Shown piece by piece: positions 32,917 through 41,260 of a stretch of 64,000 nt of DNA. A program made the position numbers and the translations under genes. The notes below the pieces were generated by a model. That model was not told where the DNA came from and made no database searches. It saw only the letters and a list, made by a program, of their open reading frames with translations. Position 1 is the stretch's first letter. The number at the start of each line of letters is the position of its first letter. The stretch is from an uncultured Microbacterium sp. GTDB lineage: Bacteria > Actinomycetota > Actinomycetes > Actinomycetales > Microbacteriaceae. The stretch lies in assembly GCF_900078385.1 (NCBI RefSeq), contig NZ_FLQR01000001.1:124001-188000 (forward strand), read 5' to 3'.

Positions 32917-33546
32917 ATGGATCTGACGGTTCCCCGCCGGAACGGGCCGGTCTCCATTCGCCTCGTCCGGCAGCGCGACGCGCGGGCACTGCAGGATGAG
33001 CTGCTCAGCAACCGCTCCTGGCTCCGGCCGTGGGAGGCCACGAGCCCCGACGGGCCGGTCTCCTTCGACATGCGTGTCGGCATCCGGCGCCTCCTGCAGC
33101 AGTATCGGGACGGCGGGGGAGTGCCCCTCGTCATGGAGCACGACGGCGACATCGCCGGACAGCTGAACGTCTGGGGGATCGCCCGGGGCTCGCTCGCGTC
33201 GGCGACCATCGGCTACTGGGTCAGCGAGCGCTTCGCGGGCCGCGGGATCACCCCGACCTCCGTCGCGCTGGCGACCGACCTGTGCTTCAGCGAGCTGCGC
33301 CTGCACCGCATGGAGATCTGCATCCGGCCGGAGAACCAGGCGAGCCTGCGGGTCGTGGAGAAGCTCGGCTTCCGCTACGAGGGGCTCCGGCGCCGCTACA
33401 TCCACATCGACGGCGACTGGCGCGACCACTACGCCTTCGCCCTCGTGCGCGAAGAAGTGCCCGAGGGCGTGCTCGAGCGCTGGGTGTCGGGGCGGGCGCC
33501 CGTCGGTGCGGCCACCATCCCGCCGGCGGACCGTCGGGCGGAGTAG
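32917..33546 (+). CDS. GNAT acetyltransferase (RimJ-like)
   Basis: A 209-residue N-acetyltransferase of the RimJ/RimL group, with IGYWVSERFAGRGITPTSVALATDLCF as the acetyl-CoA loop region and the family end motif RPENQASLRVVEKLGFRYEGLRRRYIHIDGDWRDHYAFALVREE. It probably acetylates the N-terminus of a ribosomal or other protein. GAGGGGGA precedes the ATG. It is likely co-transcribed with galU. Confidence 0.9.
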   Translation: MDLTVPRRNGPVSIRLVRQRDARALQDELLSNRSWLRPWEATSPDGPVSFDMRVGIRRLLQQYRDGGGVPLVMEHDGDIAGQLNVWGIARGSLASATIGYWVSERFAGRGITPTSVALATDLCFSELRLHRMEICIRPENQASLRVVEKLGFRYEGLRRRYIHIDGDWRDHYAFALVREEVPEGVLERWVSGRAPVGAATIPPADRRAE

Positions 33547-33578
33547 CCGCGCGCCTCGCGGGAGGTCCGTCGCGAACC

Positions 33579-33595
33579 TTCGAGTTCGACTCGAA
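33579..33595. promoter_or_regulatory. Palindrome before the coiled-coil membrane protein gene
   Basis: TTCGAGT-TCG-ACTCGAA is a perfect inverted repeat about 50 nt upstream of the -10 of the next gene. It is embedded in repeated CGAAC half-sites. It resembles but does not match the actinobacterial LexA box, so the binding protein is unknown. Confidence 0.35.
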
Positions 33596-33654
33596 CTTCA
33601 GACACGCGGGCGGATGCGGGCTCCGCGAGGCCTCGTGCACCTACCGTGGACCGC

Positions 33655-34668
33655 ATGGGTGGGCAGGTTCTGGGCGGCGGCGTGGTGGTGCTGGTCGCCG
33701 TCGTGCTGTGGATGGTCTATCTGCTGCCGTCCTGGCACTCCCGCCACCAGTACAACGCCGCCGAGCGCAACGCCGTCCGCCTCAACCAGGCGCTGCGCGT
33801 GCTCGCCGAGACGAGCCAGACGCCCGACGAGGTCCGCCTCGAGCTGAACGCCCGCACCGCCCTCGCCCAGCAGAAGCTGGCACGTCGCGCGCAGGCCGAA
33901 CGCGAGAGCGCCGAGCTCGAGGGTGCCCGCGCCGACCTGGAGACCGCGCGCGCGGAGGCCGAGGTCGTCCGCGCCGAGGCCGACATCGCCCGTGCGCAGG
34001 CCCGCGCCGAGGCCGAGATCGCCCGCGCCCACGCCCTGGCCGAAGCCGCCGTCGCGCGGGAGCGCGCCGCCGCCGAGACCGCGGTCGCCGCGTCGGCGCC
34101 CGCCGTCCGCCGCGCCCGCGCACGTCGCCGCGCGCGCCTGATCTTCACCCTCGTCGGCCTGGCCTCCGTGGCCCTCGCCGGCTGGGGCGCCGTCATCGTC
34201 GTCTCGACCGGCGCGCAGTTGCTGCTGTGGGCCGGTGTCTCCGTCGCCGTGGTGTGCGGATTGATGCTGCAGCGGATGACCGCCGTGCAGCGCCGCTCCG
34301 CCGTGCGCGTCGTCGCCGTCGACGCCGGAGCGCTCCGACCCGCCGTGTCGGTGCAGGATGTCGCGCTCGGCGCGGACCGCGAGGCCTGGACGCCGCGTGA
34401 ACTGCCCCGCCCGCTCACGGCCTCCGCGGGATCCCGCGCGGCCGCCGTGCTCGACGCCGCCGCCGCCCGCGAAGACCTGCGTCGCGCCGCCCTCGACGAG
34501 GCGATGCGCGAGCGCGCCGAGGCCGCCGCGCCGCCGTCGATCGACGAGGCGCGCCGCACCCGCGCCGCCTCCGCAGCGCCGGACTTCGGCACCATGGGAC
34601 GCGTCGACGACGCCGAGATCGAGGCGCACGTGCGCCGCCTGCTCGAGCGCCGCGCCTCCGGTCAGTAG
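33655..34668 (+). CDS. Membrane protein with long Ala/Glu coiled coil
   Basis: A 337-residue protein: an N-terminal membrane helix (VLGGGVVVLVAVVLWMVYLL), then about 100 residues of Ala/Glu/Arg heptads predicted to be coiled coil, a pair of membrane helices near 163-207, and a charged C-terminus. The family is unknown; a structural or envelope-associated role is possible. ATG 33655 is chosen because TACCGT (33642-33647) lies 7 nt before it, whereas the alternative GTG at 33646 overlaps that -10. Confidence 0.75.
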   Translation: MGGQVLGGGVVVLVAVVLWMVYLLPSWHSRHQYNAAERNAVRLNQALRVLAETSQTPDEVRLELNARTALAQQKLARRAQAERESAELEGARADLETARAEAEVVRAEADIARAQARAEAEIARAHALAEAAVARERAAAETAVAASAPAVRRARARRRARLIFTLVGLASVALAGWGAVIVVSTGAQLLLWAGVSVAVVCGLMLQRMTAVQRRSAVRVVAVDAGALRPAVSVQDVALGADREAWTPRELPRPLTASAGSRAAAVLDAAAAREDLRRAALDEAMRERAEAAAPPSIDEARRTRAASAAPDFGTMGRVDDAEIEAHVRRLLERRASGQ

Positions 34669-34734
34669 CCCGCCGGAGACGGCATCCGGCGTGCGGGTGA
34701 CACCGCTGGTCGTGATAGTGTTTTCGAGGTCCAC

Positions 34735-34807
34735 GGGCCTGTGGCGCAGTTGGTAGCGCGCTTCGTTCGCAATGAAGAGGTCAGGGGTTCGAATCCCCTC
34801 AGGTCCA
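34735..34807 (+). tRNA. tRNA-Ala (CGC)
   Basis: A 73-nt cloverleaf: acceptor GGGCCTG with CAGGTCC, D arm GCGCAGTTGGTAGCGC, anticodon stem CTTCG/TGAAG with loop TTCGCAA (anticodon CGC), and T arm AGGGGTTCGAATCCCCT. The discriminator is A and CCA is not encoded. It reads GCG codons as tRNA-Ala. Confidence 0.95.
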
Positions 34808-34812
34808 CCGGA

Positions 34813-34839
34813 GAAAGCCCCCGCTCGTCGGGGGCTTTC
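34813..34839 (+). terminator. Terminator of tRNA-Ala
   Basis: GAAAGCCCCCG (34813-34823) pairs perfectly with CGGGGGCTTTC (34829-34839) around CTCGT, 5 nt after the tRNA. Confidence 0.8.
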
Positions 34840-34874
34840 GCGTTTCCCGGGGTCTGCGCCGTTCCGGCGCGGCT

Positions 34875-34962
34875 GCGCAAACCGCAGGATGCGGTGTGAC
34901 GGGCGGGGCGGGTGAGCCTCGGCAGTCACAGTCGTCACGCCCGATCCTGCGGGTTGCATCGG
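34875..34962. repeat. Palindromic repeat element, copy 1
   Basis: The arms CCGCAGGATGCGGTGTGAC (34882-34900) and GTCACGCCCGATCCTGCGG (34934-34952) are nearly perfect reverse complements around a GC-rich core with CGGGGCG and TGAGCCTCG. A second copy with the same layout is at 44186-44277. It lies between the tRNA terminator and nirB, outside any gene. The size and structure resemble REP-like or MITE-like elements, or a structured RNA. Confidence 0.7.
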
Positions 34963-34990
34963 CGCTGGTCGCCGCGGAACTCACATTCGG

Positions 34991-35046
34991 TCACAGCAGA
35001 CTGTGAGGAAGACGTTCGACCGGGGTAACCCAATGCGCGCCCCCGC
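34991..35046. promoter_or_regulatory. Regulatory region upstream of nirB
   Basis: A perfect inverted repeat TCACAG-CAGA-CTGTGA lies at 34991-35006. Further on, GGTAAC and CGAAAC (ending near 35050) resemble the half-sites bound by GlnR in actinobacteria, although the spacing is not canonical. Control by GlnR and by the NnaR-like protein of this operon is expected from relatives but not proven here. Confidence 0.4.
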
Positions 35047-35120
35047 CGAAACACCCTCCTCGTAGCGTCGCCTGCACGACTTCATCGCTCGACCCCGGTC
35101 GACGATCGGCAGGAGGCCCC

Positions 35121-37706
35121 GTGTCAGACATCCTCTCCCCTCTCCGGGAACGCATCGTGGTGGTGGGCGCCGGCATGGTGGCCCACCGCTTCCTGGAGAG
35201 CCTCCTCACCCGCACGGACGAGAACCTCGACGTCACCCTCATCGGCGAAGAGGGCCGCCACCCGTACGACCGGGTCGGGCTGACCGGCTTCTTCGGCGGG
35301 CGCGGCGACGACGAGCTGACCCTGGACCCCGTCCACATCGACGCCGACCCGCGCGTGCGGTTCCTTCCGGGCGACCCGGTACGGCGCATCGACCGTGCCG
35401 AGCGCCAGGTCGTCACCCAGTCCGGTGAGGTCGTCGGGTACGACCGGCTCGTGCTTGCGACGGGGTCGTACGCGGCCCGCCTCGCCGTCGACGGGTTCTC
35501 GCTCCCCGGCTGCTTCGTCTACCGCACCCTGGGCGACGTCGCGGGGCTGCAGGCGTTCGTCGAGGCCCGCTCGCGCGAGCTCGGCCGGCCGCTCACCGGG
35601 CACGTCATCGGCGGCGGCCTTCTGGGCCTCGAAGCCGCCGGTGCCCTGCAGCAGCTGGGCGTCGAGGCCACCGTCGTCCAATCCAGCGACCGCCTCATGT
35701 CGGCGCAGCTCGACCTGCCGGCGGGCACGGCGCTCGCGCGCCTCATCGAGGCCCGCGGCATCCGCGTGCGCACCGGTGCCCTGACGACCCTCCTGACCCC
35801 CGACCGCAGCGGCAGCGTCGCGGCGCTGGAGTTCCGCGACGGCAGCCACGCCGCGGCCGACGTCGTCGTCTTCACGGTCGGGGTGCGTCCGCGCGACGAG
35901 CTCGCGCGCAGCGCGGGGCTGACCTGCGATCCGCGTGGCGGTGTCGTCATCGACGAGCGCTGCGACACCGACGACCCCGCTGTCATGGCGATCGGCGAGG
36001 TGGCGAGCTTCGGCGGCATGGCCGTCGGGCTCGTCGCTCCTGGCTACGCTATGGCCGAGGTCGCGGCCACCCGCATCCTGGGCGGCGAGGCGACCTTCGA
36101 CGGCTACGACCTGTCGACGAAGCTCAAGCTCACCGGCGTCGACGTCGCGAGCTTCGGCGACGCGTTCGCCGAGACCCCCGGCGCCCTCGACGTCGTCTAC
36201 GCCGACCCCGCGGCCGGCGTCTACAAGAAGCTCGTCCTCTCCGACGACGCGAAGACGCTGCTGGGCGGCATCCTCGTCGGCGACGCGTCGGCGTACGGGT
36301 CGCTCCGGCCGCTGCTCGGCACCGCGCTCGGGGCCGACCCCGCGGCGTTCCTCCTGCCCGAGGGCGGCGTCGAGCTGCCCGGCGGCGATCTGCCCGACGA
36401 GGCGATCGTGTGCTCCTGCTCCGCCGTGACCGCGGGACGCATCCGGCATGCCGTCCACGAGGAGGGCTGCACGGATGCCGCCGCCGTCAAGGCGTGCACG
36501 AAGGCCGGCGCGACCTGCGGTTCGTGCGTCGTCGCGGTGGGCAAGATCGTCGGGCGCGAGCTCGGCAAGATGGGCAAGACCGTCTCGCACGCGCTCTGCG
36601 AGCACTTCGACCTGTCGCGGCGGCAGCTCTTCGACGCCGTCCGCGTGTCGGGCCTCACCACGTTCAGCGCCGTCATCGAGCGGTTCGGCCGCGGGCGCGG
36701 GTGCGATGTGTGCAAGCCCGCGCTCGCCAGCATCCTCGCCGTCCTCACCGGCACCCACGTGCTCGACGGGGAGAACGCGACGCTGCAGGACACCAACGAT
36801 CACGTCATGGCGAACATGCAGAAGGACGGCACCTACTCCGTCGTGCCGCGGATGCCGGGCGGCGAGGTGACCCCCGACGGGCTCATCACGATCGGCGAGA
36901 TCGCCCGCGACTTCGCGCTCTACACGAAGATCACCGGCGGCCAGCGGGTGGACATGTTCGGGGCGCGACTCGAGCAGCTGCCCGACATCTGGCGACGACT
37001 CGTGGATGCCGGCTTCGAATCGGGGCACGCGTACGGCAAGTCCCTCCGCACCGTGAAGTCGTGCGTCGGCTCGACGTGGTGCCGCTACGGCGTGCTCGAC
37101 TCGGTCGGGATGGCCGTGCGCCTCGAGCTGCGGTACCGCGGCCTCCGGGCGCCGCACAAGCTGAAGCTCGGGGTCTCCGGGTGCGCGCGCGAGTGCGCCG
37201 AGGCGCGGTCGAAGGATGTCGGGGTCATCGCGACCGAGAAGGGCTGGAACATGTACGTCGGCGGCAACGGCGGCTACTCGCCGCGGCACGCGGAGCTCCT
37301 CGCCGAAGGGCTCGACGACGACGGGCTCATCACGGCCATCGACCGTTACTTCATGTACTACATCCGCACCGCCGACCGCCTGCAGCGCACCGCCCCCTGG
37401 ATCCAGGAGCTCGAGGGCGGGCTCGACGAGCTGCGCGCCGTGATCTTCGACGACAGTCTCGGCATCTGCGCCGACTTGGATGCCGCGATGGCGGGGCACG
37501 TCGAGGGCTACGAGGACGAGTGGGCCGCGACCCTCGCCGATCCGGAGAAGCTCCGGAGGTTCGAGTCGTTCGTCAACGCCCCGACGACGCCGGATCCTTC
37601 CTTGGCGTACGTCGCCGAGCGCGGGCAGGTGCGCCCCGCGACCGAGGACGAACGGCGATCCGAGGCCGTGCTCATCGCGAGCACGACCCTGGCGGTCCGG
37701 CGATGA
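35121..37706 (+). CDS. nirB: Assimilatory nitrite reductase, large subunit
   Basis: An 861-residue NAD(P)H-dependent siroheme enzyme that reduces nitrite to ammonium in the cytoplasm. The N-terminal FAD/NAD domains start with VVVGAGMVAHRFLESL. A BFD-like [2Fe-2S] segment (CSCSAVTAGRI...CTKAGATCGSC) lies near 432-468. The C-terminal ferredoxin-like and catalytic domains carry the four Cys for the 4Fe-4S-siroheme centre in SCVGSTWC near 647-653 and SGCARECAE near 688-692. Length is normal. The GTG start has AGGAGG. It overlaps nirD by 4 nt. Siroheme is made by the genes that follow. Confidence 0.97.
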   Translation: MSDILSPLRERIVVVGAGMVAHRFLESLLTRTDENLDVTLIGEEGRHPYDRVGLTGFFGGRGDDELTLDPVHIDADPRVRFLPGDPVRRIDRAERQVVTQSGEVVGYDRLVLATGSYAARLAVDGFSLPGCFVYRTLGDVAGLQAFVEARSRELGRPLTGHVIGGGLLGLEAAGALQQLGVEATVVQSSDRLMSAQLDLPAGTALARLIEARGIRVRTGALTTLLTPDRSGSVAALEFRDGSHAAADVVVFTVGVRPRDELARSAGLTCDPRGGVVIDERCDTDDPAVMAIGEVASFGGMAVGLVAPGYAMAEVAATRILGGEATFDGYDLSTKLKLTGVDVASFGDAFAETPGALDVVYADPAAGVYKKLVLSDDAKTLLGGILVGDASAYGSLRPLLGTALGADPAAFLLPEGGVELPGGDLPDEAIVCSCSAVTAGRIRHAVHEEGCTDAAAVKACTKAGATCGSCVVAVGKIVGRELGKMGKTVSHALCEHFDLSRRQLFDAVRVSGLTTFSAVIERFGRGRGCDVCKPALASILAVLTGTHVLDGENATLQDTNDHVMANMQKDGTYSVVPRMPGGEVTPDGLITIGEIARDFALYTKITGGQRVDMFGARLEQLPDIWRRLVDAGFESGHAYGKSLRTVKSCVGSTWCRYGVLDSVGMAVRLELRYRGLRAPHKLKLGVSGCARECAEARSKDVGVIATEKGWNMYVGGNGGYSPRHAELLAEGLDDDGLITAIDRYFMYYIRTADRLQRTAPWIQELEGGLDELRAVIFDDSLGICADLDAAMAGHVEGYEDEWAATLADPEKLRRFESFVNAPTTPDPSLAYVAERGQVRPATEDERRSEAVLIASTTLAVRR

Positions 37707-38059
37707 GCGCCGTGACGGCCACCCGGACCTGGGTGCGGATCTGCGCGATCGGCGACCTCGAGGTCGAGCGGGGGCGCGCCGCGCTGCACGGCGATGTGCA
37801 GGTCGCGCTCTTCCTGCTCCGCGACGGGACGGTGCACGCCGTGTCGAACCGTGACCCCTACAGCTCAGCCCAGGTCATCTCACGCGGTATCGTCGGCACG
37901 AAAGGCGACGCGCCCACGGTCGCGTCGCCCATGTACAAGCAGGTCTTCGACCTGCGGACCGGCAGCTGCCTCGAGGCGCACGGCAAGGACCCGCGATCCC
38001 TGCAGGTATGGCCCGTGGCCCGACGCGGCGATGACATCTACCTGCGGTGGGAGGAGTGA
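37703..38059 (+). CDS. nirD: Nitrite reductase, small subunit
   Basis: A 118-residue NirD with a Rieske-like fold (WVRICAIGDLEVERGRAAL, VHAVSNRDPYSSAQVISRGIVG, MYKQVFDLRTGSCL). As in other NirD proteins, the Rieske iron ligands are absent. It supports NirB activity. It is co-translated with nirB (ATGA overlap). Confidence 0.95.
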   Translation: MSAVTATRTWVRICAIGDLEVERGRAALHGDVQVALFLLRDGTVHAVSNRDPYSSAQVISRGIVGTKGDAPTVASPMYKQVFDLRTGSCLEAHGKDPRSLQVWPVARRGDDIYLRWEE

Positions 38060-38060
38060 G

Positions 38061-39296
38061 ATGACCACGATGCTCGGAGTCTCCCTCGCCGGCCGCGACG
38101 TCCTCATGGTCGGCGGCGGTCCCGTCACGGCCCGCCGTCTGCCGCGCTTCCTCGCCGACGGGGCGCGGGTGCGCATCGTCGCCCCCGAGCTCGCGCCGGA
38201 GACGCGCGCCCTCGTCGAGGCGCACGGCCTCGTCTGGTCGGCCCGCCGGTTCCGGCGCGCCGACCTCGCCGGCGCGTGGCTCGTGCACACCGCGACCGGT
38301 GATCTCCGGGTCGACGTGGCCGTCGCCGCGGCCGCCGAGCGCCGCCGCGTGCTGTGCGTCAACGCGTCCGACGGCGCGCACGGCAGCGCGCGGCTCACCG
38401 CGCAGACCACCTCGGGCGACGTCATCGTCGGCGTCGTCTCCGACGCCGGCGTCGACCCGCGGCGCTCCGCCTCGGTGCGCGACGCCATCGCGCTGCTGTT
38501 CGCCGGTGGAGCCCTGCCGCTGCGGCGGCGGCGCAGCGGCGCGCCCGGCCGCGTCGACCTCGTCGGCGGCGGCCCCGGCCCCGTCGACCTCCTGACGGTG
38601 CGCGCCCGGCGCCTCATCGCCGAGGCCGACGTCATCGTCGCCGACCGGCTCGGTCCCGCCGCCGAGCTGCTCGCCGAGCTCCCCGCGGACGTGCTCCGCA
38701 TCGACGTCGGCAAGGAGCCGGGCTCCCATCCCGTGCCGCAGGAGGAGATCAACGAACTCCTCATCACGCACGCCCGCGCGGGCAAGCGCGTCGTCCGGCT
38801 CAAGGGCGGCGACCCGTTCGTCTTCGGCCGCGGCGGCGAGGAGGTCCTCGCGTGCGTCGCCGCCGGCATCCCCGTCGACGTCGTCCCCGGCACGAGCAGT
38901 GCGATCTCGGTGCCGCAGGCCGCCGGCATCCCGGTCACCCATCGCGGGACCGCGATGGCGTTCCACGTCGTCAACGGCCAGGCCGACGTGACGCCCGCGA
39001 CCCTCGCCGCCCTCGCAGACGACGCCGTGACCACCGTCATCCTGATGGGCGTACGCGCCCTCCCGCGGATCGCGGAGGCCGCGCGGCGGGCGGGCGTCGC
39101 AGACGATCGGCCCGTCGCGATCGTCGAGAACGGGCACACGCCGAGCCAGCGGACGACCCACACGACCCTCGGGCGCGCCGCCGACGAGGCCCGCGCCGTC
39201 GGGGTGCGCAACCCCGCCGTGATCGTCGTGGGCGACGTCGCGCGGGCTGGGTTCCTGCTCCCCGCCCCTGCGTGGATCGGAGAAGCGACCCGGTGA
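38061..39296 (+). CDS. Precorrin-2 dehydrogenase / uroporphyrinogen-III C-methyltransferase fusion
   Basis: A 411-residue CysG-like fusion. Residues 1-150 are the NAD-dependent precorrin-2 dehydrogenase (LMVGGGPVTARRL). Residues 165-405 are the SAM-dependent methyltransferase with VGGGPGPVDLLTVRARRLI, LKGGDPFVFGRGGEE and VPGTSSAISVPQAAGIPVTHRG. It turns uroporphyrinogen III into sirohydrochlorin. The N-terminal part is shorter than in CysG of enterobacteria, and iron insertion is probably done by the CbiX-type protein two genes later. GGGAGGAG precedes the ATG. It overlaps the next gene by 4 nt. Confidence 0.93.
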   Translation: MTTMLGVSLAGRDVLMVGGGPVTARRLPRFLADGARVRIVAPELAPETRALVEAHGLVWSARRFRRADLAGAWLVHTATGDLRVDVAVAAAAERRRVLCVNASDGAHGSARLTAQTTSGDVIVGVVSDAGVDPRRSASVRDAIALLFAGGALPLRRRRSGAPGRVDLVGGGPGPVDLLTVRARRLIAEADVIVADRLGPAAELLAELPADVLRIDVGKEPGSHPVPQEEINELLITHARAGKRVVRLKGGDPFVFGRGGEEVLACVAAGIPVDVVPGTSSAISVPQAAGIPVTHRGTAMAFHVVNGQADVTPATLAALADDAVTTVILMGVRALPRIAEAARRAGVADDRPVAIVENGHTPSQRTTHTTLGRAADEARAVGVRNPAVIVVGDVARAGFLLPAPAWIGEATR

Positions 39297-40423
39297 CCGA
39301 ACGCGAGCCGCTGTCGGCGGCGCTGCAGGGCTGCACGATCGTCATCGCCGTGGATCGGCGTTCGGGCGAACTCGCTGCCGCGCTGGAGCGACACGGCGCG
39401 CAGGTGCGCGCGGCGCCCGCGCTCACGATCGTGCCGCACATCGACGACGCGGCACTCCTCGAACGGACCCGCGAGCTCATCGCCGACCCGCCGGACATCG
39501 TGGTCGTGTCGACGGGCATCGGGTTCCGCGGCTGGATCGAGGCGGCCATCGAGGCCGACCTCGTGACCGGCCTGACCGAGGCGCTCGAGGGCGCCCAGAT
39601 CGTCGCACGCGGACCGAAGGCGCGGGGCGCGATCCAGCAGGCCGGGCTCACGGCGGACTGGGTCGCCGAGTCGGAGACCTCCGCGGAGCTCGGCGAGTAC
39701 CTCGTCGCGCAGGGCATCGCGGGTCGGCGTATCGCCGTGCAGCACCACGGCTCGGGCGCGGACGGCCTCGACGAGCTCTTCGCCGGCCACGGCGCCGACG
39801 TGGTCAGCATGACCGTCTACCGGTGGGGCCCGCCCGCCGACCCGGATGCCGTGCGCCGCTCGGTCGCGCAGACCGCGTCCGGCGAGGTCGACGCGGTCCT
39901 GTTCACCTCGGCGCCCGGAGCGTCGCAGTGGCTCGCCGAGGCGGAGCGCGACGGTGCGCTCGACGCCATCGCGCGCCGCTCGCAGACCGGCCGGCTGCTC
40001 GTCGCGGCCGTCGGACCGATCACGGCCGGTCCGCTGCAGGATGCCGGGCTGCGCACGACGATCGCCGAGCGCGGCCGCCTCGGCTCGCTCGTCCGCTGCG
40101 TCGTCGGACACTTCGGCGGCGGCGGCGCCCCCATCCACGAGACCGTCGGCGGCCGGCTCGAGCTGCGCAGCGGGGGAGCGGTGCTCGACGAGCGCTTCGT
40201 GCCGCTGTCGCGCTCGGGCGTCGAGCTGCTCGGGATGCTGTTCGACGCGGCCGGCAGCGTCGTGCCCCGCGAGCGGCTGCAGAGCTCGCTCTCCCGCTCG
40301 GCGCCCAGCACGCACGCCGTCGAGATGGCGGTCGCGCGGGTGCGCGAGGCCCTTGGCGCCCCGGATGTCATCAAGACCGTCGTCAAGCGCGGCTACCGCC
40401 TGAACGTGCGGGGCGACGGATGA
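39293..40423 (+). CDS. nnaR: HemD-domain/winged-helix regulator, NnaR-like
   Basis: A 376-residue protein. Residues 10-265 form a uroporphyrinogen-III synthase (HemD) fold (VVVSTGIGFRGW, IAVQHHGSGADGLDELF, LFTSAPGASQWLAEAE). Residues 285-376 form an OmpR-type winged helix (LSRSGVELLGMLFDAAGSVVPRERL...AVEMAVARVREALG...KTVVKRGYRLNV). In Streptomyces and mycobacteria such proteins (NnaR) cooperate with GlnR to activate nitrite genes. It may also retain synthase activity. It is coupled to its neighbours by 4-nt overlaps, so it probably activates its own operon and the convergent channel gene (inference). Confidence 0.85.
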   Translation: MTEREPLSAALQGCTIVIAVDRRSGELAAALERHGAQVRAAPALTIVPHIDDAALLERTRELIADPPDIVVVSTGIGFRGWIEAAIEADLVTGLTEALEGAQIVARGPKARGAIQQAGLTADWVAESETSAELGEYLVAQGIAGRRIAVQHHGSGADGLDELFAGHGADVVSMTVYRWGPPADPDAVRRSVAQTASGEVDAVLFTSAPGASQWLAEAERDGALDAIARRSQTGRLLVAAVGPITAGPLQDAGLRTTIAERGRLGSLVRCVVGHFGGGGAPIHETVGGRLELRSGGAVLDERFVPLSRSGVELLGMLFDAAGSVVPRERLQSSLSRSAPSTHAVEMAVARVREALGAPDVIKTVVKRGYRLNVRGDG

Positions 40424-41115
40424 CGACGCTCGTCGCCTGTTCGCACGGCACCCGCTCACCCGTGGGGCGCCAGGTCGTCGCCGCGATCGTCGAGGCCGTC
40501 CGCGCCGAGCTGCCCGACGTCGATGTCCGCCCCGCGTTCGTCGACGTCGAGGAGCCGGAGATCGGCGGCGTCGTCGCCGGCGTCACGGGCCCGCTGGTCG
40601 TCGTGCCGCTCCTCCTCTCCCGCGGCTATCACACGAAGGTCGACATCGCGCGGGCCGTGGGCACACGTGCGGATGCCGTCCAGACGGCGCCGCTCGGCCC
40701 GCATCCGCTCATGTCGGAGGTTCTGGTCGCGCGTCTCGCCGAGACCCTCGGCCCGGAGGGCCTGCGGCCCGGCGACCATCTCGTGCTCGCCGCCGCCGGG
40801 TCGTCCGAGGCCGTCGCCGCCGTGGACGTCGAGGCGACCGCCGCCGACCTGCGGAGGCACGTCTCGGTGCCGGTGTCGGTCGGCTTCGCCGCCGGCGCGA
40901 CACCCCGGATCGCCGACGCCGTCACGCAGGCCCGATCGGACGGCGCCGCGCGGGTCGTGTGCCTGAGTTACGTCCTGGCCCCGGGGCACTTCGCGGACGT
41001 CGTGCGTGCCGCGGGCGCCGACCTCACGACCGCACCGCTCGGCGCCGATCCGCGCATCGCGCGCATCGTGGCGGACCGGTTCGCGGCGGCCCTGCGGGAG
41101 TCCGGCCGGGTCTGA
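40420..41115 (+). CDS. CbiX-type sirohydrochlorin ferrochelatase
   Basis: A 231-residue two-module CbiX/SirB-like chelatase: LVACSHGTRSPVGRQVV with the catalytic His near the N-terminus, VVVPLLLSRGYHTKVDI with the second His, and a repeated half (VLAAAGSSEAVAAVD, VCLSYVLAPGHFADVV). It would insert Fe2+ into sirohydrochlorin to finish siroheme for NirB. It is the last gene of the coupled nir-siroheme operon, and a hairpin follows. Confidence 0.9.
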   Translation: MTTLVACSHGTRSPVGRQVVAAIVEAVRAELPDVDVRPAFVDVEEPEIGGVVAGVTGPLVVVPLLLSRGYHTKVDIARAVGTRADAVQTAPLGPHPLMSEVLVARLAETLGPEGLRPGDHLVLAAAGSSEAVAAVDVEATAADLRRHVSVPVSVGFAAGATPRIADAVTQARSDGAARVVCLSYVLAPGHFADVVRAAGADLTTAPLGADPRIARIVADRFAAALRESGRV

Positions 41116-41219
41116 GACCCCGGGTCTGAGAGCCGAGGTCCGTGGCCCCGGCGGATGTGCCGTTGCGCCCGTGCTGCTGTGATCGCCTGAGCCCGGCAGC
41201 CGCCCCCAGCACACGGGAA

Positions 41220-41247
41220 CGCCCCCGCCGACGAGTCGGCGGGGGCG
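41220..41247. terminator. Bidirectional terminator after the nitrite operon
   Basis: CGCCCCCGCCGAC (41220-41232) is followed by GA and the perfect complement GTCGGCGGGGGCG (41235-41247). It lies between the convergent chelatase and channel genes, with CGCGTTTCC after it. Confidence 0.75.
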
Positions 41248-41260
41248 CGTTTCCGGGGGG

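Noticed and set aside
33573..33595. LexA (SOS) box upstream of the coiled-coil membrane protein gene
   Set aside because: CGAAC and GTTCG half-sites are present, but the spacing is 6 nt, not the 4 nt of the actinobacterial box.
35124..37499. 791-codon minus-strand open frame opposite nirB
   Set aside because: Antisense shadow. nirB on the plus strand is unambiguous.
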